A stretch of 64,000 nucleotides of DNA from Mesorhizobium loti (lineage in GTDB: Bacteria; Pseudomonadota; Alphaproteobacteria; Rhizobiales; Rhizobiaceae), in contig AP017607.1 in NCBI GenBank assembly GCA_002356515.1, positions 62,001 to 126,000 of the forward strand, given 5' to 3'. The notes beneath the pieces are model-generated. The model saw only the letters and a list, made by a program, of their open reading frames with translations. It did not search any database and was not told where the DNA came from. Shown in pieces: positions 17,283-26,493 of this stretch (its first letter is position 1; every line of letters begins with the position of its first letter). The position numbers were made by a program, and so were the translations under genes.

Positions 17283-18803
17283 CTAGAGGACAGCCTCACC
17301 GATATCGAGTTCTCGACGTCTCATGAAATCAAGAAGCTGCTCGTCGATCGCTTCATCGAGAGGTGGAGGCTGGTATTCCTTCAAGGATCGAACAGCTGCG
17401 TCCAACCCCCGCGTGTTCGCATCGCGGGCGCCGGCAAAACTCCATTGCTCGAAGCTATCGTGGTCCATCAGGTCAGGGACAAAGAAGGCTTGTTCGAAGT
17501 TCTTGAGAGTATGCGCAGTTCCCAGATAATGGCTACCAGGCTCGCTCTGGCGGATCGCATCCATCGTTTCGTCCAGCTCACTCATCACGAGCCCTTGGCC
17601 AAGCTTGTAGAACATGACCATCTGCTCGGCGTCGAGCATGAACTTGCTGTAGCTTTGGGTTAGGGCCCCTTCCAGGTAACCCGTGGATGACAGCACAAAG
17701 TTCGCACCGGCAATCAGGACGCCGTACATGTTACGGGCTGCTTCATAGCCAGCTTGGGCGTCGACAAGTTTTGAACTGGTGCAGCTCCCACTGCACCGCC
17801 AGGGTAGCTTGTAGTGTCTGGCCAATTGACCGACCAGCATGTTCATGTGGTCGATCTCCGGGGTGCCGGCCATCGGCGCTCCGCTTTTCATGGAAACGGT
17901 TGCCAGCCACTGCCCATAAATGGAGGGCGCGCCTGGCCTAACAAGCTGAGCAAAGGCTATTCCCGCCAGCGCTTCTGCGTTGAGCTGAGCCACTGCGGCT
18001 ATTGTACTTGCAGGGGTACTGGCACCCGCCAAGACGAAGGGAGTGAAAAGGATGGCTTGATTGCTTGCTGCGTAGACCTTGACCGAATCAAGCATGGTCG
18101 CGTCCCAGACAAGCGGCGAATTGCAGTTGGCGATCGAAACCATGACCGTGTTGTTATGAACGAATTCATCACCGAAGACGATCTTGGCCATGGTGACGGT
18201 GTCTTGCGCCCGTTCGCCGGACGTCACGGCGCCCATGAACGGCTTGTCGGAGTATTTTATCAGGCTGTAATTCATGTGCAGGTGGCGCCTGGGAACGGCA
18301 ATGTCCATTGGCTCACAAAGGACACCTCCGGTCATGTGCATCGCCGGGGCTTGGTAAGCGAGCTTCGCAAAATTAACAAAATCAGCGATCGTCGAATTTC
18401 TTCGCTTGCCCTCAAGATCAAGCACGTTCGGCGATCCGTACGCCGGCGTAAAGATCGTCTTCCGTCCCCCGATGGTGACGGTCTTTGCTGGATTGCGAGC
18501 GTGAATCGTAATGTATTCGGGAGCCTTCGCCACGAGCTCCATCAAATGGTTTCTGTCGATCCTGATGCGCTGACCAGTGACGCTGGCGCCAGCTGCGCGC
18601 CACATTTCCACCGCCTCGTCGTCACGAAACTCGATCCCTATCTCCTCTAGGATCTGCATCGAGTAATCGTGAAGCCTAAGCAGTTGGTCCGGGCTCAGCA
18701 AATCTATGTAGGGCAGACCGCGTTCGAGCGACGGCATATGAGTCACCGATTTCTCAGAGCGGAGCTTCTGTCGGGCGTCCCGTCCACCTGATCTTGCAGA
18801 CAT
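17283..18803 (-). CDS. MttB-family (trimethylamine/betaine) methyltransferase
   Basis: This 506-residue member of the MttB superfamily has a TIM-barrel with the sequence run LLSPDQLLRLHDYSMQILEE at the N-terminus and a glycine-rich core. Archaeal MttB uses pyrrolysine at an in-frame UAG; there is none here. It therefore belongs to the larger non-pyrrolysine group, which includes glycine betaine and proline betaine:corrinoid methyltransferases. It would take one methyl group from a quaternary amine. A corrinoid protein partner is not encoded in the window. The ProV/X/W importer genes lie just upstream on the same strand and the GlxA-type regulator just downstream, which supports a betaine substrate. 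Confidence 0.85.
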   Translation of the reverse strand: MSARSGGRDARQKLRSEKSVTHMPSLERGLPYIDLLSPDQLLRLHDYSMQILEEIGIEFRDDEAVEMWRAAGASVTGQRIRIDRNHLMELVAKAPEYITIHARNPAKTVTIGGRKTIFTPAYGSPNVLDLEGKRRNSTIADFVNFAKLAYQAPAMHMTGGVLCEPMDIAVPRRHLHMNYSLIKYSDKPFMGAVTSGERAQDTVTMAKIVFGDEFVHNNTVMVSIANCNSPLVWDATMLDSVKVYAASNQAILFTPFVLAGASTPASTIAAVAQLNAEALAGIAFAQLVRPGAPSIYGQWLATVSMKSGAPMAGTPEIDHMNMLVGQLARHYKLPWRCSGSCTSSKLVDAQAGYEAARNMYGVLIAGANFVLSSTGYLEGALTQSYSKFMLDAEQMVMFYKLGQGLVMSELDETMDAIRQSEPGSHYLGTAHTLKNFEQAFFVPDLMDHDSFEQWSFAGARDANTRGLDAAVRSLKEYQPPPLDEAIDEQLLDFMRRRELDIGEAVL

Positions 18804-18906
18804 CTTTCTCTTCCTTGATTTACGCCAGACCGTAGGCCGTATTAGTGTGTAAAACCAACAATTAAAGCTGATGTACGGTATGTGCTTAGGTTATGCTCAC
18901 TACGAC

Positions 18907-19968
18907 CTAAAGCCGCTCTTGAATGCCCCGAAGCAGGGAAGCCGCCGTCACAATGCCCATTGCGGCTCCTGCCTCGTCCACGACCACCAGTGGCCGGTTC
19001 CCATGGCGATTCGACAATGCGACCAGTTCATTGATCCCGGCGTCAGGTCCCAGGCGTGGCGCATCGGAGAGAGCCGTGCCGTCGCCAGCGTCGGCGGATA
19101 GCGGCGACATTACAGACGCCGCCTTCAAGAGCTTCAACCGGCTGCTTCCCTGAACGAACTTTTCGACATACGGATCCTTAGGGCTCCCGAGGATGTCTTC
19201 AGGCGAGCCGATCTGCAGCACTTCCCCATCTTTCATGACACCGATCCGGTGTCCGATCCGGACGGCTTCGTCCAGATCGTGCGTTATGAAAAGCGTTGTC
19301 TTTTGCAACTTTTTGGCGAGCTCTTTGAACTGGTCCTGAAGCTCCCGCCGGATGAGAGGATCGAGCGCAGAAAAAGGCTCGTCCATCAAAAGGATGGCAG
19401 GATCGGCCGCCAGCGCCCTGGCAAGCCCAATCCTCTGTTTCATCCCCCCTGAGAGTTCGTCGGGATAACGGTCACCCCAGCCAGCCAATTGCACCAGCTC
19501 CAGCTTTTCTTCTGCGACTTCACGGCACTGGCGGGTGCTGACTTTCCGGAGTTCAAGGCTCAATGCGACATTGTCGCGGACCGTCCTGTGCGGCAAGAGT
19601 GCTACATTTTGGAAGACCATTCCGATTGAGCGGGCGCGAAGCTCGCGCATTTCATTCTCGGATTTCAGGTTGATATCCTCACCACCGACAATGATCTGGC
19701 CGGCGGTGGGCTTGATGAGGCGGTTCACGTGGCGGACCAACGTCGACTTTCCGCTGCCGGAAAGCCCCATGACACAGAAAATCTCTCCGGCTTCTACCTT
19801 GAAGGAGACGCCGGCAACCGCGACCACACAGCCATGCTTCTCAAGCAAAGTAGCCTTTGAGAGAAACTCGCGTTGAATGTCTCCGAGATCAAACTTCGAG
19901 GTCGTCCCGAAGACCTTCCAGACGTCCCTGAATTCAATGGCGTGCGCTGTCAAAGGTGATCTCCACAT
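18907..19968 (-). CDS. proV: Glycine betaine/proline-type ABC transporter ATP-binding protein (ProV-like)
   Basis: This ATPase of about 353 residues has Walker A GLSGSGKST, signature LSGGMKQRIGLARAL, Walker B ILLMDEPFSALDP and switch His in THDLDEA. The N-terminal extension with FDLGDIQREF is typical of ProV/OpuAA. The C-terminal CBS-like region ends in VVVDEAGAAMGIVTAASLLRGI. It energises uptake of quaternary amines. The start at 19968 (MWRSPL) is preferred to one at 20025 because the longer version adds an arginine-rich leader of poor quality that abuts proX. Order on this strand is proW, proX, proV, which differs from the common proVWX. Confidence 0.92.
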   Translation of the reverse strand: MWRSPLTAHAIEFRDVWKVFGTTSKFDLGDIQREFLSKATLLEKHGCVVAVAGVSFKVEAGEIFCVMGLSGSGKSTLVRHVNRLIKPTAGQIIVGGEDINLKSENEMRELRARSIGMVFQNVALLPHRTVRDNVALSLELRKVSTRQCREVAEEKLELVQLAGWGDRYPDELSGGMKQRIGLARALAADPAILLMDEPFSALDPLIRRELQDQFKELAKKLQKTTLFITHDLDEAVRIGHRIGVMKDGEVLQIGSPEDILGSPKDPYVEKFVQGSSRLKLLKAASVMSPLSADAGDGTALSDAPRLGPDAGINELVALSNRHGNRPLVVVDEAGAAMGIVTAASLLRGIQERL

Positions 19969-20025
19969 TGGCGAAGCCCCGCCCGGCAACCCCGAAGGCC
20001 GCCGGGCGAGTCGATGCAACCGCAA

Positions 20026-21057
20026 TCACTTCGCGGCTTGCTTTGCTTTCGCTATCCAGCCGTTCCACTGATCGAGATGAGCCTTCTTCCAGTCCTCGGC
20101 ATGACGACGGATGTCCTCGTTAGATTTTTCGCCCTTGTGGACAAGAAGATTTTCGTCGTCGATGTCCTGGATCGGAATCTCGACCTGCTCAAACCATTTG
20201 TTGGCGGCTGGGTTTTTCTCAAGGAAACCGCTGTTAGCGAACACATGGTGGGTGTTCACCGAGAACCCCAGATTTCCAATGCCGGGAACGGTTGTGACGG
20301 CGCCAGCCTGTTCGTCAGGCAAAGACGTAAAAGGAACGGTCAGCCATGAAACGTTTTCGCCGTGGCGAAGAATGCCGTTGACCCATGTCGGCGTCCAGCC
20401 GTAGTACAGCACCGGTTTGCCGGCCTTAACCCGTTCAATGACGTCAGCGATCAAGGCGAAATACTCGCCCTGGTTATGTGTGACAGTGGCTCGAAGCCCA
20501 TATGCATCAAGCTGATGCTCGATGATCCGTTCACACCCCCAACCAGGCTCACAGCCGTAAAGGTCTGCTTTCCCGTCGCCATCGATGTCGAATAGCGCCG
20601 CGATCTTCGGATCTTTCAGCTGATCGATCGTCTTGATGCCATACTTGTCGGCCGTAGCCTTATCGATCGAATATCCCTGGATCGAGTTTTTGGCGAGCGT
20701 TCCAACACGATGAGCCTTGGCGTCGCCGCCCGCCTTCTCCGCAAATGCGACATGCAGGGGATACCAGTGCGGCGTATAATAGTCTGCGTCACCGCTCGCC
20801 ACAGCGATGTGGGCGACAGGAACCTGGGTCTGCAACGGCTCGTCGACGGCATATCCAAGGTCCTCAAGGCCGAGCTTCACCACATAGGCCTCGAATAGTT
20901 CTTCGGCAATGCCGTCGTACAAGGGCCGTACGGTGACGCCAGTGCCGGGAAGGTCTGCGGCTAAGGTATATCCAGAAGACACCACCAGCGTTCCTAACAC
21001 GGTCACAGCCGCGGCTAGCCGCCTAAGATGCCAACCCATTCTCTGTTGATCGTTCAT
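20026..21057 (-). CDS. proX: Glycine betaine/proline-type ABC transporter substrate-binding protein (ProX-like)
   Basis: This periplasmic protein of about 343 residues has a cleavable signal peptide: a basic start, a hydrophobic core VLGTLVVSSGYTLA, and cleavage near AAD. The mature part has the OpuAC/ProX fold, with aromatic stretches PHWYPLHV, CEPGWGCERI and WTPTWV that could form the cation-pi cage for a quaternary ammonium group. It would capture the betaine for ProW/ProV. The ATG at 21057 (MNDQQ) is chosen. The permease gene ends 17 bp upstream. Confidence 0.92.
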   Translation of the reverse strand: MNDQQRMGWHLRRLAAAVTVLGTLVVSSGYTLAADLPGTGVTVRPLYDGIAEELFEAYVVKLGLEDLGYAVDEPLQTQVPVAHIAVASGDADYYTPHWYPLHVAFAEKAGGDAKAHRVGTLAKNSIQGYSIDKATADKYGIKTIDQLKDPKIAALFDIDGDGKADLYGCEPGWGCERIIEHQLDAYGLRATVTHNQGEYFALIADVIERVKAGKPVLYYGWTPTWVNGILRHGENVSWLTVPFTSLPDEQAGAVTTVPGIGNLGFSVNTHHVFANSGFLEKNPAANKWFEQVEIPIQDIDDENLLVHKGEKSNEDIRRHAEDWKKAHLDQWNGWIAKAKQAAK

Positions 21058-21074
21058 ATGAGCTCCCATTGTTG

Positions 21075-22058
21075 TTAAGCAGACACGCGTTGCCGGCGAT
21101 TCTCCGATCCTTCTCGTGCCGCCGGGGGGCCTTGGAAGGTATTGACAACACTTGTGATGAGCGAAGCGGGGCCGCGTTTGTACCAGGCGACGTGGGCGAA
21201 TTGCCGGCTCCTGGACATTGCGGATTGCGTCAGGCGGTCCAGAATGATCGCAAGAAAGACGATACCAGTTCCGGCTGTTGCGGCCAGACCGATGTCGAGG
21301 CGGCCGATCCCGCGCAAAACCATCTGACCGAGCCCACCAACCGCGATCATGGAGGCGACGACTACCATCGAGAGTGACATCATCAAGGTCTGGTTCACGC
21401 CCGCCAATATGCTCGGCAGAGCAAGCGGTATCTGTGCCTTGAACAGAAGCTGGCTGTCGGATGCACCGAAGGCACGCATGGCCTCGACAACTTCTTCAGA
21501 GACCTGCTGAATGCCGAGCGTGGTCAGCCGGATAACGGGCGGCAGGGCAAAGACGATCGTTACAATGACGCCGGGCACATTGCCAATGCCAAACAACATT
21601 ACGACGGGTACGAGATAGACGAATGACGGGATCGTCTGCATTGTGTCGAGGATTGGCCGGCAGATAGCAGCAGCCCGGTCGCTGCGCGCGGCCAGCACCC
21701 CGAGGGGAATGCCCACAATTGTGCAGAAGAGGACTGCGGTGAATACGAGAGAAAGCGTTGTCATCGTTTCGCCCCAGATGCCCAGGAAGCCAATGACAAC
21801 CAACAGACTGACTATCTGGAGCGCTAGCCGCCACCCAGCAATCTGCCAAGCAATCAATCCGAAACACAAAATCGTTACGACGGGTGGAATTCCTTTCAGG
21901 GCGCCGTCAAACGTCCGGAGAAGCTGGTCAATGGGCCATTTCACGCTCTGAAAGAACGGCCGGTACTGGTCCACTACCCAGCCCAAGCCATTCGCGACCC
22001 AATCGTCGAAGGGTAGGTGCCAGATTTTGAATGGGTCTAAAATGTCTTCAGGCTTCAC
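21075..22058 (-). CDS. proW: Glycine betaine/proline-type ABC transporter permease (ProW-like)
   Basis: This permease of about 327 residues has six or seven predicted membrane segments and the BPD_transp_1 EAA loop (EEVVEAMRAFGASDSQLLFKAQIPLALP). A GTG start at 22058 follows the ribosome site AAAGGAAG. The upstream TTG at 22073 would lie inside that site, so GTG is preferred. It is the first gene of the proW-proX-proV run. The 250 bp between its start and the cassette end repeat at 22310 hold no gene and should contain the promoter. Confidence 0.92.
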   Translation of the reverse strand: MKPEDILDPFKIWHLPFDDWVANGLGWVVDQYRPFFQSVKWPIDQLLRTFDGALKGIPPVVTILCFGLIAWQIAGWRLALQIVSLLVVIGFLGIWGETMTTLSLVFTAVLFCTIVGIPLGVLAARSDRAAAICRPILDTMQTIPSFVYLVPVVMLFGIGNVPGVIVTIVFALPPVIRLTTLGIQQVSEEVVEAMRAFGASDSQLLFKAQIPLALPSILAGVNQTLMMSLSMVVVASMIAVGGLGQMVLRGIGRLDIGLAATAGTGIVFLAIILDRLTQSAMSRSRQFAHVAWYKRGPASLITSVVNTFQGPPAAREGSENRRQRVSA

Positions 22059-22309
22059 CAAACTTCCTTTCAATCAGGATCTGATTACGACTGAGCAGCC
22101 ATCCGCCCGAAATGGCAGTCAGCAAGATCACAGTCTCAACCAAATACTCTGACAGCCACATGCGAGGCCGACAAGTCGTTTGGCGGATCAAGCCGCCACA
22201 TCAATGCTACCCGGCAAAGCCATCTCAGAATCTAGACTTACCCGGCATTTCGCGTGACCTTGCATCTACCAAGTCACACAGGACGGCACGCTCTCCTAAC
22301 GTTCCGGGA

Positions 22310-22377
22310 ACGCTAGCGGGGCGGCTAGGACAAAACAACCGGATAAAAAGTAATGTCCCGCGAGCCTAAATGTTATC
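22310..22377 (-). repeat. Cassette end repeat, copy 2 (right end of cassette A)
   Basis: Read leftward from 22377: box 1 GATAACATT at 22377, box 2 CATTACTTTTTATCC from 22355 with GGTTGTTTTG from 22340, and box 3 GCTAGCGT from 22317. The spacing (22, 15, 23) is identical to copy 1, in inverted orientation. Box 1 faces outward and directly abuts the truncated gene at 22378. Box 3 faces the ProW gene. Confidence 0.85.
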
Positions 22378-23219
22378 AAAGGGCGGCCGCTCTGCTGCGC
22401 TTGAAATGGAGAGTGTCGGGACCGAAATGGCGTCAGCGGCCGTATTTCGGTCAACCCCGGCCGAGGCGAGCCGCATCAAGGCTTCGCGAACACCGACCCG
22501 ACGATATGACTCGCTAACCAGGCCATCTACTCGGAGATTTTCGCGGCGGCGTTCGACATGGGCACGTTGCTCGCTGCTCAGATCGTGCTCACGCTGGCGG
22601 AGCCAGTCCTGAAAGGACGGGTCGACCTCCTTGACCGGCTTGGCCGCCGTCGAGACCGAGGCCGGCCGGCTGTCGGTGTAGCGCGGCCGCAGCGCGCTGT
22701 TGGGGTTGAATTCGGTTCGCTGGTCGTTGCCTGAAATGACCAAGTCGGGATCCGAAACCCGGCCCGAGGGGCTGTAGACAAAAGCCGAGACGATGCGGTC
22801 GAGCGCGGCATCGACCTTTCGGCCACTTCGTGCGGCGCGCGATCGGGAACGGCCAGCCTAGTGATGCCGCGATCATTGATGGCGTCGAGCACCTCGCGAT
22901 GATCGAGCGAGGTGATGATTTCGCGCCGGGCCGGCCAGAAATCATAGGGCGCATGCGCCCCATAGCCCTTGCCGATATGGAAGGCATAGATCTCGGGATA
23001 GACTGTGAGGTCCGTGCGGCGGCTCGGCTTGATGTCGTAGAAGGAGGTGATGGCGATCTGCAGCAGATGGGTGGCGCCGATGCCGCCAAGCGGATCGTCG
23101 ATCACCAAGCCGAAGCGATCATGCGGGTTCCAGTCCGGCAAGACCTCGGCGATCGAGGCCGGCCGGCCCTCTATCTCCAAGTCGAACATGTCGGACTTCA
23201 GCAGTGTGACGACATGCAT
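22378..23219 (-). pseudogene. Conserved ICE-type hypothetical protein, frameshifted and cut by the cassette end
   Basis: From an ATG at 23219 about 130 residues read well (MHVVTLLKSDMFDLEIEGRP ... PHEVA). Near 22820 the frame is lost. The protein continues in another frame as RKVDAALDRIVSAF ... SGNDQRTEFNPNSALRPRYT and goes on to the repeat. The stop codon of this second part lies inside copy 2 of the repeat, so the true 3' end has been removed by insertion at 22377. I do not know its function; the composition resembles the conserved hypothetical genes of Rhizobiales ICEs. Confidence 0.65.
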
Positions 23220-23291
23220 GGCTGTATCCACTCAACGAAGCCCTGGGCCGGATCTACGAGGCCCGGCCAACAGTCGCTCAAGCAGAAAAGT

Positions 23292-24941
23292 TCAGGCCTT
23301 TGCGAGCCAAACCTTGCCGAGATCGATCTCGAAAGTCGGGTGCATCGGGAAGTCTTTGACCTGCTTCGTGGAGTGGTGAAACACCGAAAGCCAGTAAGGC
23401 TGGATGATGATGCCAGAATCCTGCAAAAGTGCTTCAATTTCCTGCATCAGAACCTTACGCCTTGCCGGATCCGGAACTGCCAACGCGGCATCCAGTTTCT
23501 CGTCGAACTTGGGGTTAGACCACCCAGTTTCGTTCCATGCGACGCCACTGCGATAGGCCAAAACAAGATTTTGCACCCCAAGCGGCCGGTGGTTCCAGTT
23601 CGTTATCGAAAGCGGGTATTTTAACCAGTCATTGTAGAAGGTGCTGCTGGGCAGGACCGTCCGCTTGACCTTGAACCCAGTCTCGCGAAACTGCGCAGCG
23701 ATCGCGTCGCCGGCGTCTTTGAGCCAATCCGTGTCCGGACTGATGATATTATGCTCAAAGTCGAACTGGCCGGCCTGGGTCATCAGGTGTTTGGCGGCAT
23801 TAATGTCCCGTTTCTTTTCTGGGAGCGGATAAAATTCGGGGTGTATCGGCGCGACATGATAGTTGGCACCTACCGTCCCTCGTCCGTCGTTGGCAAGCTG
23901 CAAAATGGATGCATTGTCGACGGCCAATTGTAGCGCATTACGCACACGCTGGTCATCGTACGGCTTGTTAGTGACTTGGGTACGGCACAGCAGCGTTGTC
24001 GCCGTCTTCGCCTCGGAAATCACCAGACCAAGCTTGTCATAGGAACCGATGCTATTGGCATAAGTCTGGTAGTTCGCATCGATTTCGCCGGACTCGAAAG
24101 CACTCGGCACGACCGTCGCGTCGGACCCATAGTCGATAAACTGAACCTCATCGAGGTATGCTTCGCCGCCCCACCATTGTCCCTGAGTGCGACGCTTTAG
24201 GACAGCTTTCTGGCTCACATCCCAAGAAACCAGTTCGAATGGACCCGTGCCGATCGGGTGTTTGATGAGGTCAGAGCCATTTTTCTCGAAGTCGCGGTGT
24301 ACGACCAAGGCCGGGTAGTCTGCGATTCCAGGAATTATGGTGATGTCGGGCTTCGACAGTTTGAGTTTAACCGTGTAGTCATCAACCTTCGTAATAGCGC
24401 CATCCTGCGCTTTGCCTGTTTTATCGTCGATCAATGAGCTTAATCGCGTGGCCATCGAGTTGCCAGCAGCGTCTCTCTCACACCAACGCTTAAGGTTGAA
24501 GATAACATCATCGGCCGTAAAGTCGTCACCATTGTTCCACTTCACACCCTTTCTGAGGTGCAAGACGTATTCCTTGGCATCGTCACTCGTGTCCCAGCTT
24601 TCGAGCAGCCTTGGCTCAAACGTGTATTCAGTAGTGTATTTGACCAAGGGCTCCAGGAACTGACGGTAAATGTTGGCAAGCTCTGAAACGTCAACGGTAC
24701 GCGGGTCCTTCGCACCATAGACAATCATCGCCACCCGCAATGTGCCGCCTTTGGTCGCGGCCTCTTCGGCCTGCGCAGACGGGACCGCCCCAAGCATCGA
24801 GTAGGCAACGGCAGTGGACGCGCCGAAGATTGAAGCGAGAGCCAGGAATTCCCGCCTGTCCATGCCGCCCCGCTTGACGTCATCGGCGAGACAGCTGAAA
24901 AGTTTGGGCAGGCGGTTGCCATTTCTGCTAAAAAAACGCAT
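23292..24941 (-). CDS. ABC transporter solute-binding protein, peptide/nickel family 5, Tat-exported
   Basis: This 549-residue SBP_bac_5 protein has a twin-arginine signal [12 protein letters not shown] followed by a hydrophobic stretch and an AQA cleavage site; an inner ATG at 24863 starts just before it. The body has the family features [20 protein letters not shown] and [12 protein letters not shown]. Such proteins bind peptides, opines or other amino-acid derivatives in the periplasm. No permease or ATPase genes accompany it, so it would depend on a transporter elsewhere. It lies inside the inward side of the repeat copy at 25081-25147. No left-hand repeat is visible for this piece. Confidence 0.88.
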   Translation of the reverse strand: MRFFSRNGNRLPKLFSCLADDVKRGGMDRREFLALASIFGASTAVAYSMLGAVPSAQAEEAATKGGTLRVAMIVYGAKDPRTVDVSELANIYRQFLEPLVKYTTEYTFEPRLLESWDTSDDAKEYVLHLRKGVKWNNGDDFTADDVIFNLKRWCERDAAGNSMATRLSSLIDDKTGKAQDGAITKVDDYTVKLKLSKPDITIIPGIADYPALVVHRDFEKNGSDLIKHPIGTGPFELVSWDVSQKAVLKRRTQGQWWGGEAYLDEVQFIDYGSDATVVPSAFESGEIDANYQTYANSIGSYDKLGLVISEAKTATTLLCRTQVTNKPYDDQRVRNALQLAVDNASILQLANDGRGTVGANYHVAPIHPEFYPLPEKKRDINAAKHLMTQAGQFDFEHNIISPDTDWLKDAGDAIAAQFRETGFKVKRTVLPSSTFYNDWLKYPLSITNWNHRPLGVQNLVLAYRSGVAWNETGWSNPKFDEKLDAALAVPDPARRKVLMQEIEALLQDSGIIIQPYWLSVFHHSTKQVKDFPMHPTFEIDLGKVWLAKA

Positions 24942-25079
24942 GTGAAGCTCCCCAAGGTTATATCGGACAGCTCGTGCGGAGATGGCCCGCCGCTAGGCCG
25001 TCATTAGGCACCGACAAACATGGAATTCCTGAGGGAATTCAGCGCTTGCGGCGTCAGAGGTATGCCCCTGATGACAAGA

Positions 25080-25147
25080 ACGCTAGCCATGCGCATCCCC
25101 CAAAACAACCTGATAAAAAGTTATGCGCGGCGCGAAGGAAAGTTATG
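25080..25147 (-). repeat. Cassette end repeat, copy 3 (orphan right end)
   Basis: Read leftward from 25147: box 1 CATAACTTT, box 2 CATAACTTTTTATCA from 25125 with GGTTGTTTTG from 25110, box 3 GCTAGCGT from 25087. The spacing is the same as in the other copies. It points left, so the solute-binding protein gene lies on its inner side. No matching rightward copy is found between 22378 and 23291. It therefore either lost its partner or uses copy 1. Confidence 0.85.
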
Positions 25148-25256
25148 CGGCGCTAATGGACGTGAGGACACGATCTGAACTGCCTTGCGGTCCGGGGCTG
25201 TTCTGGCGGAAGATTCCCCAGGATAAGGCGTACACGGGGTGCACGGCGTGCTGCAC

Positions 25257-25324
25257 CATAACATTTTGTCCGACGTTGCATGACTTTTCGTTTGGTTGTT
25301 TTGCGTCACCCATCTCGCTAGCGT
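25257..25324 (+). repeat. Cassette end repeat, copy 4 (left end of cassette B)
   Basis: Box 1 CATAACATT at 25257, box 2 CATGACTTTTCGTTT at 25279 with GGTTGTTTTG at 25294, box 3 GCTAGCGT at 25317. The spacing is exact. It is the most diverged copy in box 2. Only 109 bp separate it from copy 3, and the two stand outer side to outer side. Its inverted partner is at 34169-34236. Confidence 0.85.
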
Positions 25325-25365
25325 CACCGGCGATCTACCAGACAATCAGGAAAGGTGGTTGCCGG

Positions 25366-26481
25366 ATGAGTAGTAGAGCCGCGAATGCCCGCGCCCGGGT
25401 TGGCGATATCCCGGAAGTTATGACCGGCGTCCTGCTGGTAGGGCACGGGGGTTTCGACAAGCTTGAATATCGCCTGGACATCCCCGTCCCGAAGCCCGGT
25501 CCAGATGAAGTCTTGATACGGGTTGCTGCGGCGGGCGTCAACAATACTGACATCAACACGCGCATTGGCTGGTATTCAAAGAGCGTGAAAAGCAGCACCG
25601 ATGAAGGGGCGACGCAAGCGCAGGACGCCGATGCCACCTGGACCGGCGTGCCCATGTCGTTTCCACGGATTCAGGGTGCGGACTGTTGTGGCCACATCGT
25701 CAGCGTCGGGATCAACGTGGATCCCTGCCGTATCGGTGAACGCGTGATCAATGCCAATACGCTGCGCTTCTACGTTGATTACCGGCCTATGGAGAGCTGG
25801 GTCTTTGGCTCCGAAGTCGACGGAGCTTTTGCCCAGTACATGAAAGCCCCCTCGTGCGAGGCCCATAAGGTAAACTGTGACTGGAGCGACGTCGAGCTCG
25901 CTTCGGTGTCATGCTCTTATTCGACAGCGGAAAACCTATTGCATCGCGCCGGAGTAAAGGTGGGCGAGCATGTCGTCATTACCGGAGCATCTGGCGGCGT
26001 GGGGTCTGCGGCAGTGCAGCTGGCCAAACGCCGGGGAGCCTTTGTCACTGCGATTGTCGGCGCGACAAAGGCCGACGAAATGCTTCAGTTGGGCGCCGAC
26101 CGGGTCGTGCTTCGTGGGGAAAGTCTGGTCAAACGCCTCGGCAACGAAACCGTTGATGTTGTTGTCGACGTGGCTGCAGGCCCCGCGTTTGTCGAGCTTC
26201 TCGATATTCTGAAGAAGGGCGGACGGTACGCAGTAGGCGGGGCTATCGCAGGTCCCATTGTCGAACTCGATGTGCGTACCTTGTACCTGAAAGATCTCAC
26301 CTTTTTCGGCTGCACATTCCAAGACGACGTCGTTTTCAGGAATCTCGTATCGTACATCGAAAATGGCGAAATCCGCCCTTTGGTGGGAAAAACCTATCCT
26401 CTGCAGGACATCGTGAAAGCCCAGCAGGACTTCCTGTCGAAGACCATCAGCGGAAAGCTGGTGCTGGTCATACCAGAATGA
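25366..26481 (+). CDS. Zinc-type/quinone oxidoreductase-like alcohol dehydrogenase (MDR family)
   Basis: This 371-residue medium-chain dehydrogenase has a GroES-like N-terminal domain (VPKPGPDEVLIRVAAAGVNNTD) and a Rossmann domain with GASGGVGSAAVQLAKRRGA. The stretch after IQGAD lacks the GHE catalytic zinc motif, pointing to the zinc-independent quinone-reductase branch. The ATG at 25366 follows AAAGGTGG; the long open frame upstream runs through the cassette end repeat and is not coding. It starts a plus-strand run with the epimerase (12 bp later) and the racemase-family gene. The substrate is unknown. Confidence 0.85.
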   Translation: MSSRAANARARVGDIPEVMTGVLLVGHGGFDKLEYRLDIPVPKPGPDEVLIRVAAAGVNNTDINTRIGWYSKSVKSSTDEGATQAQDADATWTGVPMSFPRIQGADCCGHIVSVGINVDPCRIGERVINANTLRFYVDYRPMESWVFGSEVDGAFAQYMKAPSCEAHKVNCDWSDVELASVSCSYSTAENLLHRAGVKVGEHVVITGASGGVGSAAVQLAKRRGAFVTAIVGATKADEMLQLGADRVVLRGESLVKRLGNETVDVVVDVAAGPAFVELLDILKKGGRYAVGGAIAGPIVELDVRTLYLKDLTFFGCTFQDDVVFRNLVSYIENGEIRPLVGKTYPLQDIVKAQQDFLSKTISGKLVLVIPE

Positions 26482-26493
26482 AAAGAATAACCG

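Noticed and set aside
17283..18803. Possible pyrrolysine codon in the MttB gene
   Set aside because: The frame has no internal UAG, so it is a non-pyrrolysine member.
25123..25365. N-terminal extension of the MDR dehydrogenase
   Set aside because: It reads through two cassette end repeats and is Cys-rich without family similarity. The start at 25366 has a good ribosome site.
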